DNA of 64,000 nt from Butyrivibrio sp. VCB2006 (GTDB lineage: Bacteria; Bacillota; Clostridia; Lachnospirales; Lachnospiraceae), in NCBI RefSeq assembly GCF_000420945.1, contig NZ_ATVX01000010.1, positions 1 to 64,000 of the forward strand. The letters are read 5' to 3'. The position numbers were made by a program, and so were the translations under genes. The notes under the pieces are model-generated. The model was not told the origin of the DNA. It made no database searches and saw only the letters and a program-made list of their open reading frames with translations. This document shows positions 16,508-25,145 of this stretch, piece by piece (position 1 is the stretch's first letter; the number at the start of each line of letters is the position of its first letter).

Positions 16508-17923
16508 ATGAAAAAGTTCATGGATGAAGACTTTCTGCTCCAGAGTGAACCTGCCAGAAAGCTATATCATGAATATGCTGAGAACATGCCTATTCTTGAC
16601 TATCACTGCCATATCAGCCCCAGAGAAATTGCTGAAGATCGTCACTTTGAGACAATTACTCAGGTTTGGCTTGGTGGAGATCATTATAAATGGCGTCTTA
16701 TGAGAGCCTTTGGTCTTGATGAGAAATACATGACCGGAGATGCTTCCGACAAAGATAAATTCCTTATGTTTGCTAAATGCCTTGGTAAGGCAGTAGGTAA
16801 CCCACTTTATCACTGGGCTCACCTTGAACTCAAGAAGTACTTTGGTTACGACGGAGTTCTTAATGAGAAAACAGCTGAAGAAGTATACGATATCTGTAAT
16901 AAAGTTCTTCAGTCTCCTGATATGAGTGTTCGTAAGCTCATCAAGATGAGTAACGTTACTTTAATTTGTACAACAGATGATCCTGTTGACTCTCTCGAGT
17001 GGCACGACAAGATCAGAGAAGATAAATCTTTTGATGTTAAGGTTCTTCCTGCTTGGCGTCCTGATAAGGCCAAGAACATCAGAAAGCCTGAGTTTGTTTC
17101 ATACATTAATACTCTTTCAGAAGTAAGCGGTGTTAAGATTGATTCTTTTGAAAGCCTTAAAGAGGCACTTAGAATAAGGCTTGACTACTTTGCTTCCAAG
17201 GGATGCAATGTTACAGACCATGCTCTTGAGTATGTAATGTACAGACCAGCATCTGCTGAGGAAATCGAGAAGATCTTTGCAAAGCGTCTTGCCGACGAAG
17301 AGCTCTCTTACGAAGAAGACCTCAAATATCAGACAGCATTTATGCTCTTTGAGGGAGAAGAAATTGCCAAGAGAGATTGGGTAATGCAGCTTCACTTTGG
17401 ATGCAAGCGTGACAACAATACTCCTATGTATGAAAAGCTTGGTCCTGATACCGGTTTTGATACAATTGATGCTTACTACCCTATGGGCGAGCTTGCAGAT
17501 TTCCTTGATGCTCTTCATTCCAAGAAGATGCTTCCTAAGACTATTCTGTACAGTCTTAACCCTAATGATGACAAGATCATCAACACTACACTTAATGCTT
17601 TCAATGAAGGTCCTGTTGTAGCCAAGATTCAGCAGGGAAGTGCTTGGTGGTTCAATGATACTAAGCTTGGTATGGAAAGACAGCTTGCATTTGTAGCTGA
17701 ATCCGGTAACCTCTCAGGTTTCGTAGGAATGCTTACAGATTCACGTAGCTTCACTTCATACACAAGACATGATTATTTCCGTAGGATCCTCTGCAATTAC
17801 CTTGGATCACTTGTTGAGAACGGTGAGTTCCCTGATGATTATGATATCCTTGGCGAAATTGCTGCTGATATTTCCTACAACAATGCAGTACGATATTTCA
17901 AATTTCCTTTAGAAACGAGATAA
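16508..17923 (+). CDS. uxaC: Uronate (glucuronate/galacturonate) isomerase
   Basis: A 471-residue cytoplasmic TIM-barrel isomerase that turns D-galacturonate into D-tagaturonate and D-glucuronate into D-fructuronate, the first step of uronate catabolism. The start at 16508 follows GGAGG at 16495-16499; an ATG at 16484 has no ribosome binding site. Family motifs include LDYHCHISPREIAED at about residue 30 with the HxH metal site, CTTDDPVDSLEWH, VLPAWRPDKA and LHFGCKRDNN. It is followed after 5 nt by the lacI-type gene, so the regulator is made with the enzyme. Confidence 0.96.
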   Translation: MKKFMDEDFLLQSEPARKLYHEYAENMPILDYHCHISPREIAEDRHFETITQVWLGGDHYKWRLMRAFGLDEKYMTGDASDKDKFLMFAKCLGKAVGNPLYHWAHLELKKYFGYDGVLNEKTAEEVYDICNKVLQSPDMSVRKLIKMSNVTLICTTDDPVDSLEWHDKIREDKSFDVKVLPAWRPDKAKNIRKPEFVSYINTLSEVSGVKIDSFESLKEALRIRLDYFASKGCNVTDHALEYVMYRPASAEEIEKIFAKRLADEELSYEEDLKYQTAFMLFEGEEIAKRDWVMQLHFGCKRDNNTPMYEKLGPDTGFDTIDAYYPMGELADFLDALHSKKMLPKTILYSLNPNDDKIINTTLNAFNEGPVVAKIQQGSAWWFNDTKLGMERQLAFVAESGNLSGFVGMLTDSRSFTSYTRHDYFRRILCNYLGSLVENGEFPDDYDILGEIAADISYNNAVRYFKFPLETR

Positions 17924-17928
17924 ACTGT

Positions 17929-18951
17929 ATGAGTAACCAGATGACAATATATGATATATCCAAAAAAGCTGGCGTTTCCATTGCTACAGTTTCAAGAGTA
18001 TTGAACGGCAGCACAAATGTTAAGCCTCGTACCAGAAAAAAGGTAATGGATATCATCGAGCAGTATGGCTACAAGCCAAATGCTTTTGCCAGAGGACTTG
18101 GTCTTAATTCCATGAAGACCATAGGCATTCTTTGTGCTGATGCCTCTGACCTTTATCTGGCCAAAGCCATCTATTTTATCGAGCAGAATTTAAGAGAAAA
18201 CGGATATCACTCAGTACTTTGCTGTACAGGTTATGAAATGGCGTCCAGGAAGGATTCACTTAATCTTCTCCTGTCCCAGCATGTAGACAGTGTTGTAATG
18301 GTAGGTTCCAATTTCATCATGAACAACGCTGAAGATAACCAGTATGTCAAGGACGCAGCTGCTACTGTTCCTATCATGCTTCTTAATGCAGACTTCGATT
18401 GTTCAAATGTCTACTGTACACTTTGTGATGATTACAAAGCCACACAGGATGCAACCGAGAAAATGTTGGATGCAGGAGTAAAAAATATCCTTTATCTCTA
18501 CAATTCCAATTCATATTCTGGCCTCAAAAAGCTGGCCGGATATCAGAATGCTCTTCTTACACACGACATTCCTCTCAAAAAGGAAATGCAGCAGTGTTTC
18601 AAGGGTAGTCACGAGGATATAGATGGTGTTAAGAATTTTGTAGAATCCATCTACAAAAAGGGAATTAAATTTGATGGTATTGTTACCAGTGATGATTTCC
18701 TTGCAGTTGGAGCAATGAACTTTGCAAGAGCCAATAATATAAATGTTCCTAAGGATTTACAGATCATCGGATACAATAACTCTATTTTGACCCTTTGTTC
18801 TGAGCCTGACATATCTTCTGTTGATAACAGACTTGAAGATATGTGCATTCAGCTTGTAAAAACTCTTATCGGTACTCTCTCTCAGAATGAGATGCCACAA
18901 AAGACAATCTTTTCAGGCGAACTTATAAAGCGCGGCTCAACTTCATTTTAA
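17929..18951 (+). CDS. LacI-family transcriptional regulator, probable regulator of uronate/pectin genes
   Basis: A 340-residue repressor. The N-terminal helix-turn-helix spans residues about 5-27 (TIYDISKKAGVSIATVSRVL), followed by the hinge region up to about residue 60. A periplasmic-binding-protein-like effector domain takes up the rest, including GYKPNAFARGL and IIGYNNS. It is translated 5 nt after uxaC. Three near-identical operators sit by the promoters of uxaC-lacI, uxaA and the transporter operon, so it most likely represses all three and is released by a uronate-derived metabolite. The target and effector are inferred, not seen. Confidence 0.92.
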   Translation: MSNQMTIYDISKKAGVSIATVSRVLNGSTNVKPRTRKKVMDIIEQYGYKPNAFARGLGLNSMKTIGILCADASDLYLAKAIYFIEQNLRENGYHSVLCCTGYEMASRKDSLNLLLSQHVDSVVMVGSNFIMNNAEDNQYVKDAAATVPIMLLNADFDCSNVYCTLCDDYKATQDATEKMLDAGVKNILYLYNSNSYSGLKKLAGYQNALLTHDIPLKKEMQQCFKGSHEDIDGVKNFVESIYKKGIKFDGIVTSDDFLAVGAMNFARANNINVPKDLQIIGYNNSILTLCSEPDISSVDNRLEDMCIQLVKTLIGTLSQNEMPQKTIFSGELIKRGSTSF

Positions 18952-18956
18952 AAATA

Positions 18957-18997
18957 ATGCGATAGCTTTCACAAACGAAGGCTATCGCATATTTTTT
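18957..18997 (+). terminator. Terminator of uxaC-lacI (bidirectional)
   Basis: ATGCGATAGC (18957-18966) pairs with GCTATCGCAT (18981-18990) and six T follow at 18992-18997. The opposite strand also has a T-rich tail, so it can serve the convergent GH9 gene. Confidence 0.85.
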
Positions 18998-18999
18998 AC

Positions 19000-20646
19000 T
19001 TATTTATTAAGCAGGCCTGCAAGAACGAACACAAGCGGAGAATTCCAGTAGATTGTAATTTCATTTAGTGAGTAGCAGGCAATGTCGTCCAGATAGCATT
19101 TCATTGGAGGTAGGTCTTTTCCTCTAAGTTCCTGTGCCTTTTCATCGTGAAGACCAACATTGGGGCCTCCGGAAACAAGTCCTGGCCAAGGCTGTTCAAT
19201 ATCATCTATAGCGGTGGGACGAAGATGGGGATTCTTATATGCCTTCTCTCCGTTTCCTGTCACATAGCTTACATCCATGCTATTGCAGCCAAGAAGATAA
19301 TCAAGTCCCGATTCTATAGCGTTCCTATAGTTCTTCTTTGAATCGAGTCTATAAGCTACAGTAAGTACCATCAGATACTTAAGAAGCTCCATATTACTTC
19401 CCCAAATGAAATCTTTTTTATCCATGCAAAGTCCAAAGCCATTTCCGGATGCAACTAAGACAAGTCTGTCAGCTTCAGATAAAAAGCTGCTTCTTGCGTT
19501 CAGGCAAAGAGTATTATCTTCTCTTTTTAGAATAAGAGATAAATTGCCAAGGCCGGCTACTTCTGCCCATCCAAGGCATGTAAATACATCTCCCTGATAT
19601 CCCTTTTTCTGAAGCTTCTTATCAAATGCTGCCAGTCTCTCCTTTAGTGCCATAGCCTCGCTATAGTATTTACCGTCAGAGGTTGCTTCATACATTGAGC
19701 ACGCCGCCCAAAATCTGTTTGATATATCCTCAGCCTCATCATACTGGCCGGTGTTGGAACCTTCCGGATTGAAGAACAAAAGCTCATCAGGATTCTCAGA
19801 AAGCCACTTATACGCTAAAAGAGAACGCTCCATAAGCTTATCGGCATATTTAGCATCGTACTCTTTATAAATTGTGCTTGCCAGCGCGAATACTGCTGCA
19901 ATATCCGCTGTTGCAATTGAAGACACAGCAAATAAAAACAGCTCATTTTTGTCATCCTCGGGCATAATGAAATCGGCATGATTAAAGGTAGTAACCTTAT
20001 GCCATACTGATCCGTTTTCCCTTTGCATCTTCATAAGAAAATCAAGCTCAACCTTGACCTCAGCAAGAATCTCAGGAAGATATCCCTTATCACAGCTTTC
20101 TTTTGGGATATCATAATGAACATCCAAAAGCCCCTTAAAGAAACGCACTCCATATAATAGATGAGCTACAGCAACTGCTCCTGCTGTTGAATATCTGCCG
20201 TAGTCTCCTGCATCATGCCATCCCCCTGTAACATCAACAGGTTCGGTATCTTCTCCGTAAACGGTAGCCTTTGTCATATGGCAAGGCTCATGATGATACT
20301 CTCCTGCATACTCCCTTGCGAGCGCATCACCGCATCTGAGGAAATAAAAGCACTTGCATATATCCTTCATGAGTTTGTCGTATGCATTATCTCCAATTTC
20401 AAATGTGGCGCTTTCGATTCCACCCGCAACAACTTTATATTTTCCCTTTGCTGTGAGGGCGCTGAAATCAGCAACAAATGCATCTTCTCCGGATATTTCA
20501 TCTGTTCCGAAATGCTTCACATCTCCTTCAAAAGCGTTTTTACCATTTTCATCCACAACATAAAAGTCGTGAGCTTCAAAGTTCAAAACAGCTTTCTTTT
20601 CGGCATTACATAAAAAACCAACCTGATTAACAAATACTTTTTTCAC
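19000..20646 (-). CDS. Cytoplasmic GH9 cellodextrinase/endoglucanase-like enzyme
   Basis: A 548-residue family 9 glycoside hydrolase. A GTG start at 20646 is chosen because GGGAGG lies 6 nt upstream; the longer frame has no such site. An Ig-like N-terminal domain (residues about 1-85, VFVNQVGF) precedes the alpha/alpha-barrel. Catalytic motifs are GGWHDAGDYGRY (Asp pair), a PHLRPTA segment where other members have a conserved His/Arg, and NEITIYWNSPLVF with the acid Glu. There is no signal peptide, so it should hydrolyse imported cellodextrins, like the cell-associated cellodextrinase known from Butyrivibrio fibrisolvens. An extended -10 (TGCTATAAT) lies upstream. Confidence 0.92.
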   Translation of the reverse strand: MKKVFVNQVGFLCNAEKKAVLNFEAHDFYVVDENGKNAFEGDVKHFGTDEISGEDAFVADFSALTAKGKYKVVAGGIESATFEIGDNAYDKLMKDICKCFYFLRCGDALAREYAGEYHHEPCHMTKATVYGEDTEPVDVTGGWHDAGDYGRYSTAGAVAVAHLLYGVRFFKGLLDVHYDIPKESCDKGYLPEILAEVKVELDFLMKMQRENGSVWHKVTTFNHADFIMPEDDKNELFLFAVSSIATADIAAVFALASTIYKEYDAKYADKLMERSLLAYKWLSENPDELLFFNPEGSNTGQYDEAEDISNRFWAACSMYEATSDGKYYSEAMALKERLAAFDKKLQKKGYQGDVFTCLGWAEVAGLGNLSLILKREDNTLCLNARSSFLSEADRLVLVASGNGFGLCMDKKDFIWGSNMELLKYLMVLTVAYRLDSKKNYRNAIESGLDYLLGCNSMDVSYVTGNGEKAYKNPHLRPTAIDDIEQPWPGLVSGGPNVGLHDEKAQELRGKDLPPMKCYLDDIACYSLNEITIYWNSPLVFVLAGLLNK

Positions 20647-20825
20647 CACAAGCCTCCCTATACAGTAATTATCACTATTATAGCAACTACTAATCTTCAA
20701 ATATAGTCATTTATTGCTTTCCGGCAATTTTTTTGATGTGAAATCTACATTATATCTTCTTTACAAGGACTTTCCTTTGGAGTAACTTAGTATTAGTGTT
20801 TAAAAAAGCTAAGGGGGATTTCACA

Positions 20826-21461
20826 TTGATTTCGCAGTTACTAGAAACAATAACTTCCAAATATCCGCTTATAAGCCGCGGCAGCGCAGGCTTCGATGGA
20901 ATCAAAATCAAGGGGATGACATTTACTATAGGATCTTACGAGGCAGAAGGCCTTGGTCATGTTTCAACCATGAGTTCAAAGGGCTTTTTCGGCCTAATGA
21001 AAATGGACACTCTTATCATCACTCCATTGGAAAAAGATCTTCCAATTTTCTCCTATGACAGAATAAAAGCCATGGGCAACGACAAGCTTTATATTGAGTT
21101 GTATGATACCATGATAGATCCGCCTTCATTCGAAGCCCTGGATAAGATAAAAGAAAAGTATAAGGATCTGCCGGCTTTTACACCTGGCCCACAGTGGTAT
21201 GAGAACATTAAGCTTCCTCAGACGGTTACATATTCAGGCAAAAAAGCTGACTCTGATAAATTTAACGCTATGGCAATAGAATACATGAAAGCTTTCATCA
21301 GTATCAGCGCTCCTTCTGTTTCCGATGCTGAAACCAAACAGAAAAAAACTGATTATTATGTAGATGGACTCCTTAACAATGGTGGTCCCGCAACAGACGT
21401 ATTCCTAAAGGCAATCGGCAAAGAGAGAACAACTACTCTATTCAAGGAAGTTCTTTTCTAA
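20826..21461 (+). CDS. Conserved hypothetical protein
   Basis: A 211-residue protein with a TTG start at 20826, chosen because an AAGGGGGA site lies 7 nt upstream. A GTG at 20796 is possible but has no ribosome binding site. There is no signal peptide or membrane helix, so it is probably cytoplasmic. Notable segments are STMSSKGFFGLMKMDTLIIT, IFSYDRIKAMGNDKLYIELY and AFTPGPQWYENIKLP. I do not recognise the family; the FSYDRIKAMGND stretch faintly recalls bilin-reductase-like folds, which is only an impression. It stands alone between the GH9 gene (divergent) and the mnmA operon (convergent). Confidence 0.8.
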   Translation: MISQLLETITSKYPLISRGSAGFDGIKIKGMTFTIGSYEAEGLGHVSTMSSKGFFGLMKMDTLIITPLEKDLPIFSYDRIKAMGNDKLYIELYDTMIDPPSFEALDKIKEKYKDLPAFTPGPQWYENIKLPQTVTYSGKKADSDKFNAMAIEYMKAFISISAPSVSDAETKQKKTDYYVDGLLNNGGPATDVFLKAIGKERTTTLFKEVLF

Positions 21462-21483
21462 TACAGATGCGCAGAATGTAAAC

Positions 21484-21524
21484 AAAAAGACTAGTACATA
21501 TCACAACTTGATTATACTAGTCTT
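21484..21524 (-). terminator. Terminator of the mnmA-fructokinase operon (bidirectional)
   Basis: AAGACTAGTA (21487-21496) pairs with TACTAGTCTT (21515-21524). On the minus strand TTTTTG follows directly. The plus strand gives CTTTATT, weaker, for the hypothetical gene. Confidence 0.75.
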
Positions 21525-21535
21525 CTTTATTATCA

Positions 21536-22405
21536 TTAATTCTCTGCATCAATAGCAAGCTTTATAGCTCCCATAATTCCCTGATCATCATTGAGGCTTG
21601 CCGGAACAATGTATTCGTCTAAGTTATCCAAGGTCTTGGTGCTAATATATCCTGCCATTTTCTCCTTAAACACTCTTCTGATCAAAGGAAACAGCTGCAT
21701 CTGATGCATAACGCCGCCACCAAGAATAATCTTCTGTGGGCTAAGTGTCATGCAGAAATTCACTAGTGCAGTACCAATGTAGTCAGCTTCCAGTTCCCAG
21801 ACAGTTTCATTATCAGCAAGCTCTTTGGCCTTCTTCCCCCATCTCTTTTCTATAGATGGTCCTGCCGCAAGGCCCTCAAGGCAACTGTCATGATATGGAC
21901 AGACACATTCACCCTTATCATCAGCTCTTTTGCCGACGATAACGTGACCAAGTTCGGGGTGCATCATTCCATGAAGGAGTTTGCCATTTGTCATAACTCC
22001 GCCGCCAATTCCGGTACCGATAGTAAGGTATATGGCATCTGTAAGCCCTTTGGCACAACCATAGGTAATTTCCCCAAGAAGCGAACCATTAACATCAGTG
22101 TCAAAGCCTACAGGAATGCCAAGTGCATCCTTAACATAGCCTACAATATTAAAGTCCTTCCAGGCAGTCTTTGGCGTAGATGTAACGTACCCATAGGTCT
22201 CAGATTTCTTATCAAGATCTATAGGGCCAAAGCATGCTATTCCAATGGCAGCAATGCCTTTATCTTTAAAGTAATTGATTATCTGAGGCATTGTTTCATC
22301 CGGTGTTGTTGTAGGTATTGAAACCTGCTCGTGGATCTTGCCAGTTTCATCTCCAATTGCGCACACCATCTTGGTTCCGCCTGCTTCCAAAGCTCCGTAT
22401 AACAT
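21536..22405 (-). CDS. ROK-family fructokinase
   Basis: A 289-residue cytoplasmic sugar kinase that phosphorylates fructose (or a related hexose such as mannose) with ATP. The ROK nucleotide-binding motif is EAGGTKMVCAIGD at residues 6-18, followed by LTIGTGIGGGV. A zinc-binding cluster of His and Cys (HPELGH, then CVCPYHDSC) supports the ROK/GmuE-type fructokinase branch. It begins 2 nt after mnmA and must be co-transcribed with it. The pairing with a tRNA-modification gene has no evident metabolic reason. Confidence 0.88.
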   Translation of the reverse strand: MLYGALEAGGTKMVCAIGDETGKIHEQVSIPTTTPDETMPQIINYFKDKGIAAIGIACFGPIDLDKKSETYGYVTSTPKTAWKDFNIVGYVKDALGIPVGFDTDVNGSLLGEITYGCAKGLTDAIYLTIGTGIGGGVMTNGKLLHGMMHPELGHVIVGKRADDKGECVCPYHDSCLEGLAAGPSIEKRWGKKAKELADNETVWELEADYIGTALVNFCMTLSPQKIILGGGVMHQMQLFPLIRRVFKEKMAGYISTKTLDNLDEYIVPASLNDDQGIMGAIKLAIDAEN

Positions 22406-22407
22406 AA

Positions 22408-23538
22408 TTACTCCTTCCCATCAATAATACTATCAATAATGCCGCCGCCAAGAACTACATCGCCATCATACAGTACAGCTGACTGTCCTGCTGTGATTGC
22501 TCTTTGTGGTTCATCAAAGATAACCTTGGCCTTGCCATCTCCAAGCGGTATAACGGATGCCGGCTGCTCTTTGTGTTTATATCTGATCTTGGCCTGGCAT
22601 CTAAATTCATCTGTCGGCTCAGTTCCAGTTATCCAATGGAAGTCTCTGATTATGAGCTCTCTTTTGAAAAGATCTATGTTGTCTGCAAGAATAACCTTAT
22701 TATTCTCAACATCAAGTTTGGTTACATATAGCCTTCTATCTGCCGGAATACCAAGGCCACGTCTCTGGCCAATAGTATAATTGATTATTCCGTCATGCTC
22801 CCCAAGAACCTTTCCATCCTTATCAACAAAGTCCCCATGAGGATATTCCTTGTTCCTGTATCTCTTTATCATTCCGGCGTAGTCGCCATCAGGCACAAAG
22901 CAGATATCCTGGCTTTCACTCTTATGGGAAGTCACAAAGCCATACTCTTCTGCAATCTCTCTTACCTCCGGCTTAGTAAACTCTCCAAGAGGGAAAAGAG
23001 TGTGCGCAAGCTGCTCTTCAGAGAGATCATACAGCACATAGCTTTGATCCTTGTTAAGGTCTTTGGCTTTCTTTAAGTAAAAATGACCATCTTTTTCCTC
23101 AATTCGAGCATAATGACCGGTTACTATATAGTCACATCCATACTCCAATGCCCTTTTATAAAGGCTGTCAAATTTAAGATATCTATTACATCTGATGCAG
23201 GGATTTGGTGTTTCCCCCTTTTCATAGCTACATACAAAGGGCTCGATTACCTTATCCTTGAACTCAGCCTCATAATGATAAATATTGTATTCAATACCAA
23301 GCTTGTCGCAAACCGCTCTGGCATCCTTAGTATCCTCTATACTGCAACAGGTTCCCAGAAGATCTAGACCCACCATGTCATTTTCATAAAGTCTCATAGT
23401 GCAGCCAACACAGTTATAACCCTTTTTAAGAGTAAGGGCTGCTGCAACACTGCTGTCTACTCCGCCGCTCATGGCTATAAGTGCCGTATTTGAAGATTTC
23501 TTCTCATCAGAAACCGGTTTGAATTCTATTCCATCCAT
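22408..23538 (-). CDS. mnmA: tRNA 2-thiouridylase MnmA
   Basis: A 376-residue enzyme that puts sulfur on the wobble uridine (s2U34) of tRNA-Lys, -Glu and -Gln, using a persulfide donor and ATP. The PP-loop SGGVDSS is at residues 24-30. The catalytic cysteine lies in NPCIRCN and its partner in ESQDICF. TIGQRRGLGIP begins the tRNA-binding central domain, and a C-terminal beta-barrel follows. The N-terminus carries about 17 extra residues before ALIAMSGG, but no better start is visible. It is the first gene of a two-gene operon. Confidence 0.96.
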   Translation of the reverse strand: MDGIEFKPVSDEKKSSNTALIAMSGGVDSSVAAALTLKKGYNCVGCTMRLYENDMVGLDLLGTCCSIEDTKDARAVCDKLGIEYNIYHYEAEFKDKVIEPFVCSYEKGETPNPCIRCNRYLKFDSLYKRALEYGCDYIVTGHYARIEEKDGHFYLKKAKDLNKDQSYVLYDLSEEQLAHTLFPLGEFTKPEVREIAEEYGFVTSHKSESQDICFVPDGDYAGMIKRYRNKEYPHGDFVDKDGKVLGEHDGIINYTIGQRRGLGIPADRRLYVTKLDVENNKVILADNIDLFKRELIIRDFHWITGTEPTDEFRCQAKIRYKHKEQPASVIPLGDGKAKVIFDEPQRAITAGQSAVLYDGDVVLGGGIIDSIIDGKE

Positions 23539-23597
23539 AAATCAATTCCCATCAATGCCTAAGTTTAATATTCCTAGTTATTTTACCACATAATAAA

Positions 23598-23625
23598 GCC
23601 GCAAGGTAACTTAATACCTTGCGGC
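23598..23625 (-). terminator. Probable terminator of the cation antiporter gene
   Basis: GCCGCAAGGTA (23598-23608) pairs perfectly with TACCTTGCGGC (23615-23625). The minus strand continues TTTATTA, so the T-tract is short. Confidence 0.6.
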
Positions 23626-23642
23626 CTATAATCGAATTGTTT

Positions 23643-24617
23643 TTATCTTACAATTGCAAATGCAACCTGAGCTAAATAAATCAATATCATAACAATACCC
23701 TCAGGTCTGTTAAGTTCCTTTTTACTGATAAGGAAGAGGTATGTAACAACACTCATAAATATCAGTACAATAAGGTCGAAGAAAGAAGCAAAATTCACCG
23801 CTACAGGATGAACTGCTGATGAAACGCCAAGGATAAGCATCAGGTTAAAGATATTTGATCCAATTACATTACCGACAGCAAGTCCTGTCTCCTTCTTTCT
23901 CGCTGCAATAACTGATGTAACAAGCTCAGGAAGTGATGTTCCAAAGGCAACTACAGTAAGTCCGATAAGAGTTTCTGTCATACCAAGGGCTCTGGCGATC
24001 TCTTTGGCACTATATACAACTGCCTGTCCACCACCTACGATAGCAACAAGTCCAAGGACAATAAAAAGGAAACATTTCCATACAGGCATGAGTTTATCTT
24101 CTGATTCCTCAGTTTTATTCTCTTTGGCAGACTTAATAAGTACAAGAATATAACCAACAAACAAAACAATAAGAATTATAGCCTCTATTCTTCCGATCAA
24201 TCCTGCCTGATCAGCCATGCTGTGTGAGAACAGTCCGCCTTCCAATACAGTGCTTGAAAAAGAAAAGATTAAAACAAGTACTGTAACGATAATTGAAAAT
24301 GGGAAATCTCTTTTAATGATATCTTTGCTTCCGGGAACAGTACAGAAAAGTGCACATGCTCCAAGAACCACCAAAAGATTGAACATATTTGATCCTACGA
24401 CATTACTGATCGCAATCTCATTGGAACCGGCAAGTGCTGCAGTTGTACTGACTGCAAGCTCCGGAGCACTGGTGCCAAGAGCAACGATTGTAAGACCAAT
24501 GATAAGGCTGGGCACTCTGAATACCTTAGCAAGGGTGGCTGCGCCATCCACGAAGTAATCAGCTCCCTTTACAAGAGCTACAAAGCCAACGATTAACAGT
24601 AACAGATTTAGTAACAT
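23643..24617 (-). CDS. CaCA-family cation antiporter, probably a manganese/calcium exporter
   Basis: A 324-residue membrane protein of the Ca2+/cation antiporter family (YrbG-like), with about ten membrane helices. The start at 24617 follows AAGGAGG (24624-24630). The two signature alpha repeats are GTSAPELAVSTTAALAG with SNVVGSNMFN, and GTSLPELVTSVIAA with GNVIGSNIFN. A charged cytoplasmic loop near residues 160-175 divides the halves. Such proteins exchange Na+ or H+ for Ca2+. Here a manganese-sensing riboswitch directly upstream indicates that Mn2+ export is at least part of its job. It is a single-gene transcript. Confidence 0.9.
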   Translation of the reverse strand: MLLNLLLLIVGFVALVKGADYFVDGAATLAKVFRVPSLIIGLTIVALGTSAPELAVSTTAALAGSNEIAISNVVGSNMFNLLVVLGACALFCTVPGSKDIIKRDFPFSIIVTVLVLIFSFSSTVLEGGLFSHSMADQAGLIGRIEAIILIVLFVGYILVLIKSAKENKTEESEDKLMPVWKCFLFIVLGLVAIVGGGQAVVYSAKEIARALGMTETLIGLTVVAFGTSLPELVTSVIAARKKETGLAVGNVIGSNIFNLMLILGVSSAVHPVAVNFASFFDLIVLIFMSVVTYLFLISKKELNRPEGIVMILIYLAQVAFAIVR

Positions 24618-24642
24618 ATTTTTCCTCCTTAAAAATATGCAG

Positions 24643-24775
24643 AAAAAAAGAGACCTTTTTTCCACAAAAAAATTGTGGTAAAAGTCTCGCTAATTATAAC
24701 ATATCCCGAGGATAAATCCTGTGCTGACGATATATGTTACATGCATTAAGCATGCAAGCTACTCCCTATTACCTA
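24643..24775 (-). ncRNA. yybP-ykoY manganese riboswitch with terminator
   Basis: Read on the minus strand, the leader has the class hallmarks: GGGAGTAGC (24766-24758), CGTCAGCAC (24729-24721) and GCGAGAC (24690-24684). Helices can be drawn for P1 (GGTAA 24773-24769 with TTACC 24681-24677), P3 (AACATAT/ATATGTT) and an inner AGGAT/ATCCT. The terminator pairs GAGAC and ACCAC with GTGG and GTCTC, then seven T (24649-24643). The ACC of P1 is shared with the terminator, so metal-bound aptamer should prevent termination and switch the antiporter on. Confidence 0.9.
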
Positions 24776-24781
24776 GAGATG

Positions 24782-24811
24782 ATTATAGCACAATGTACTG
24801 CAAAATGACAA
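24782..24811 (-). promoter_or_regulatory. Predicted promoter of the riboswitch-antiporter transcript
   Basis: TTGTCA (24811-24806) and a perfect TATAAT (24787-24782) on the minus strand are spaced by 18 bp. The start point near 24775 falls at the 5' edge of the aptamer. Confidence 0.65.
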
Positions 24812-24836
24812 ATATTTTTATGACAAGAGGTGCAGC

Positions 24837-24936
24837 CTGCTTTTATCTAGCGATGCAAATAAGGACATATATATGGATATTCGAATAAATTCAAATCCAT
24901 ATATATGTCCTTATTTACATCACTTGATAAAAGCAG
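24837..24936. repeat. Long near-perfect hairpin fused to the tRNA-Gly 3' end
   Basis: Arms 24837-24878 and 24895-24936 match at 39 of 42 positions around a 16-nt loop. The right arm includes the last four bases of the tRNA-Gly acceptor strand, so the left arm carries an inverted copy of the tRNA end. There is no T-run after it on the minus strand. It may be a small repeat element inserted at the tRNA, or a processing structure. Confidence 0.8.
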
Positions 24937-25002
24937 GATACGGGAATCGAACCCGCCTCCTTAGCTTGGGAAGCTAATATACTACCGATGTACTAATCCT
25001 GC
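24932..25002 (-). tRNA. tRNA-Gly (anticodon CCC)
   Basis: The minus strand folds as a full cloverleaf: the acceptor stem GCAGGAT pairs with ATCCTGC, the anticodon stem is TTAGC/GCTAA with loop TTCCCAA (anticodon CCC), and the T-loop is GGTTCGATTCC. The discriminator base is U, as usual for glycine. CCA is not encoded. Confidence 0.95.
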
Positions 25003-25055
25003 AAATATATTTGCCTATATCTAGCACCGACTATTTAATTTTAGTCAATATATGG

Positions 25056-25061
25056 TATAAT
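25056..25061 (+). promoter_or_regulatory. Possible extended -10 element of the mscL promoter
   Basis: TGGTATAAT gives a perfect -10 hexamer with a TGn extension. No good -35 is seen 17 bp upstream. The start point would be near 25068, leaving a leader of about 78 nt. Confidence 0.4.
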
Positions 25062-25145
25062 TTCAAGAGGAATTGAACCTATAGTTCCCGTAAACAACAG
25101 ACTTTTTGGGGAACACAAACTAGATTTGTGTAGAAAGCAGGAGAA

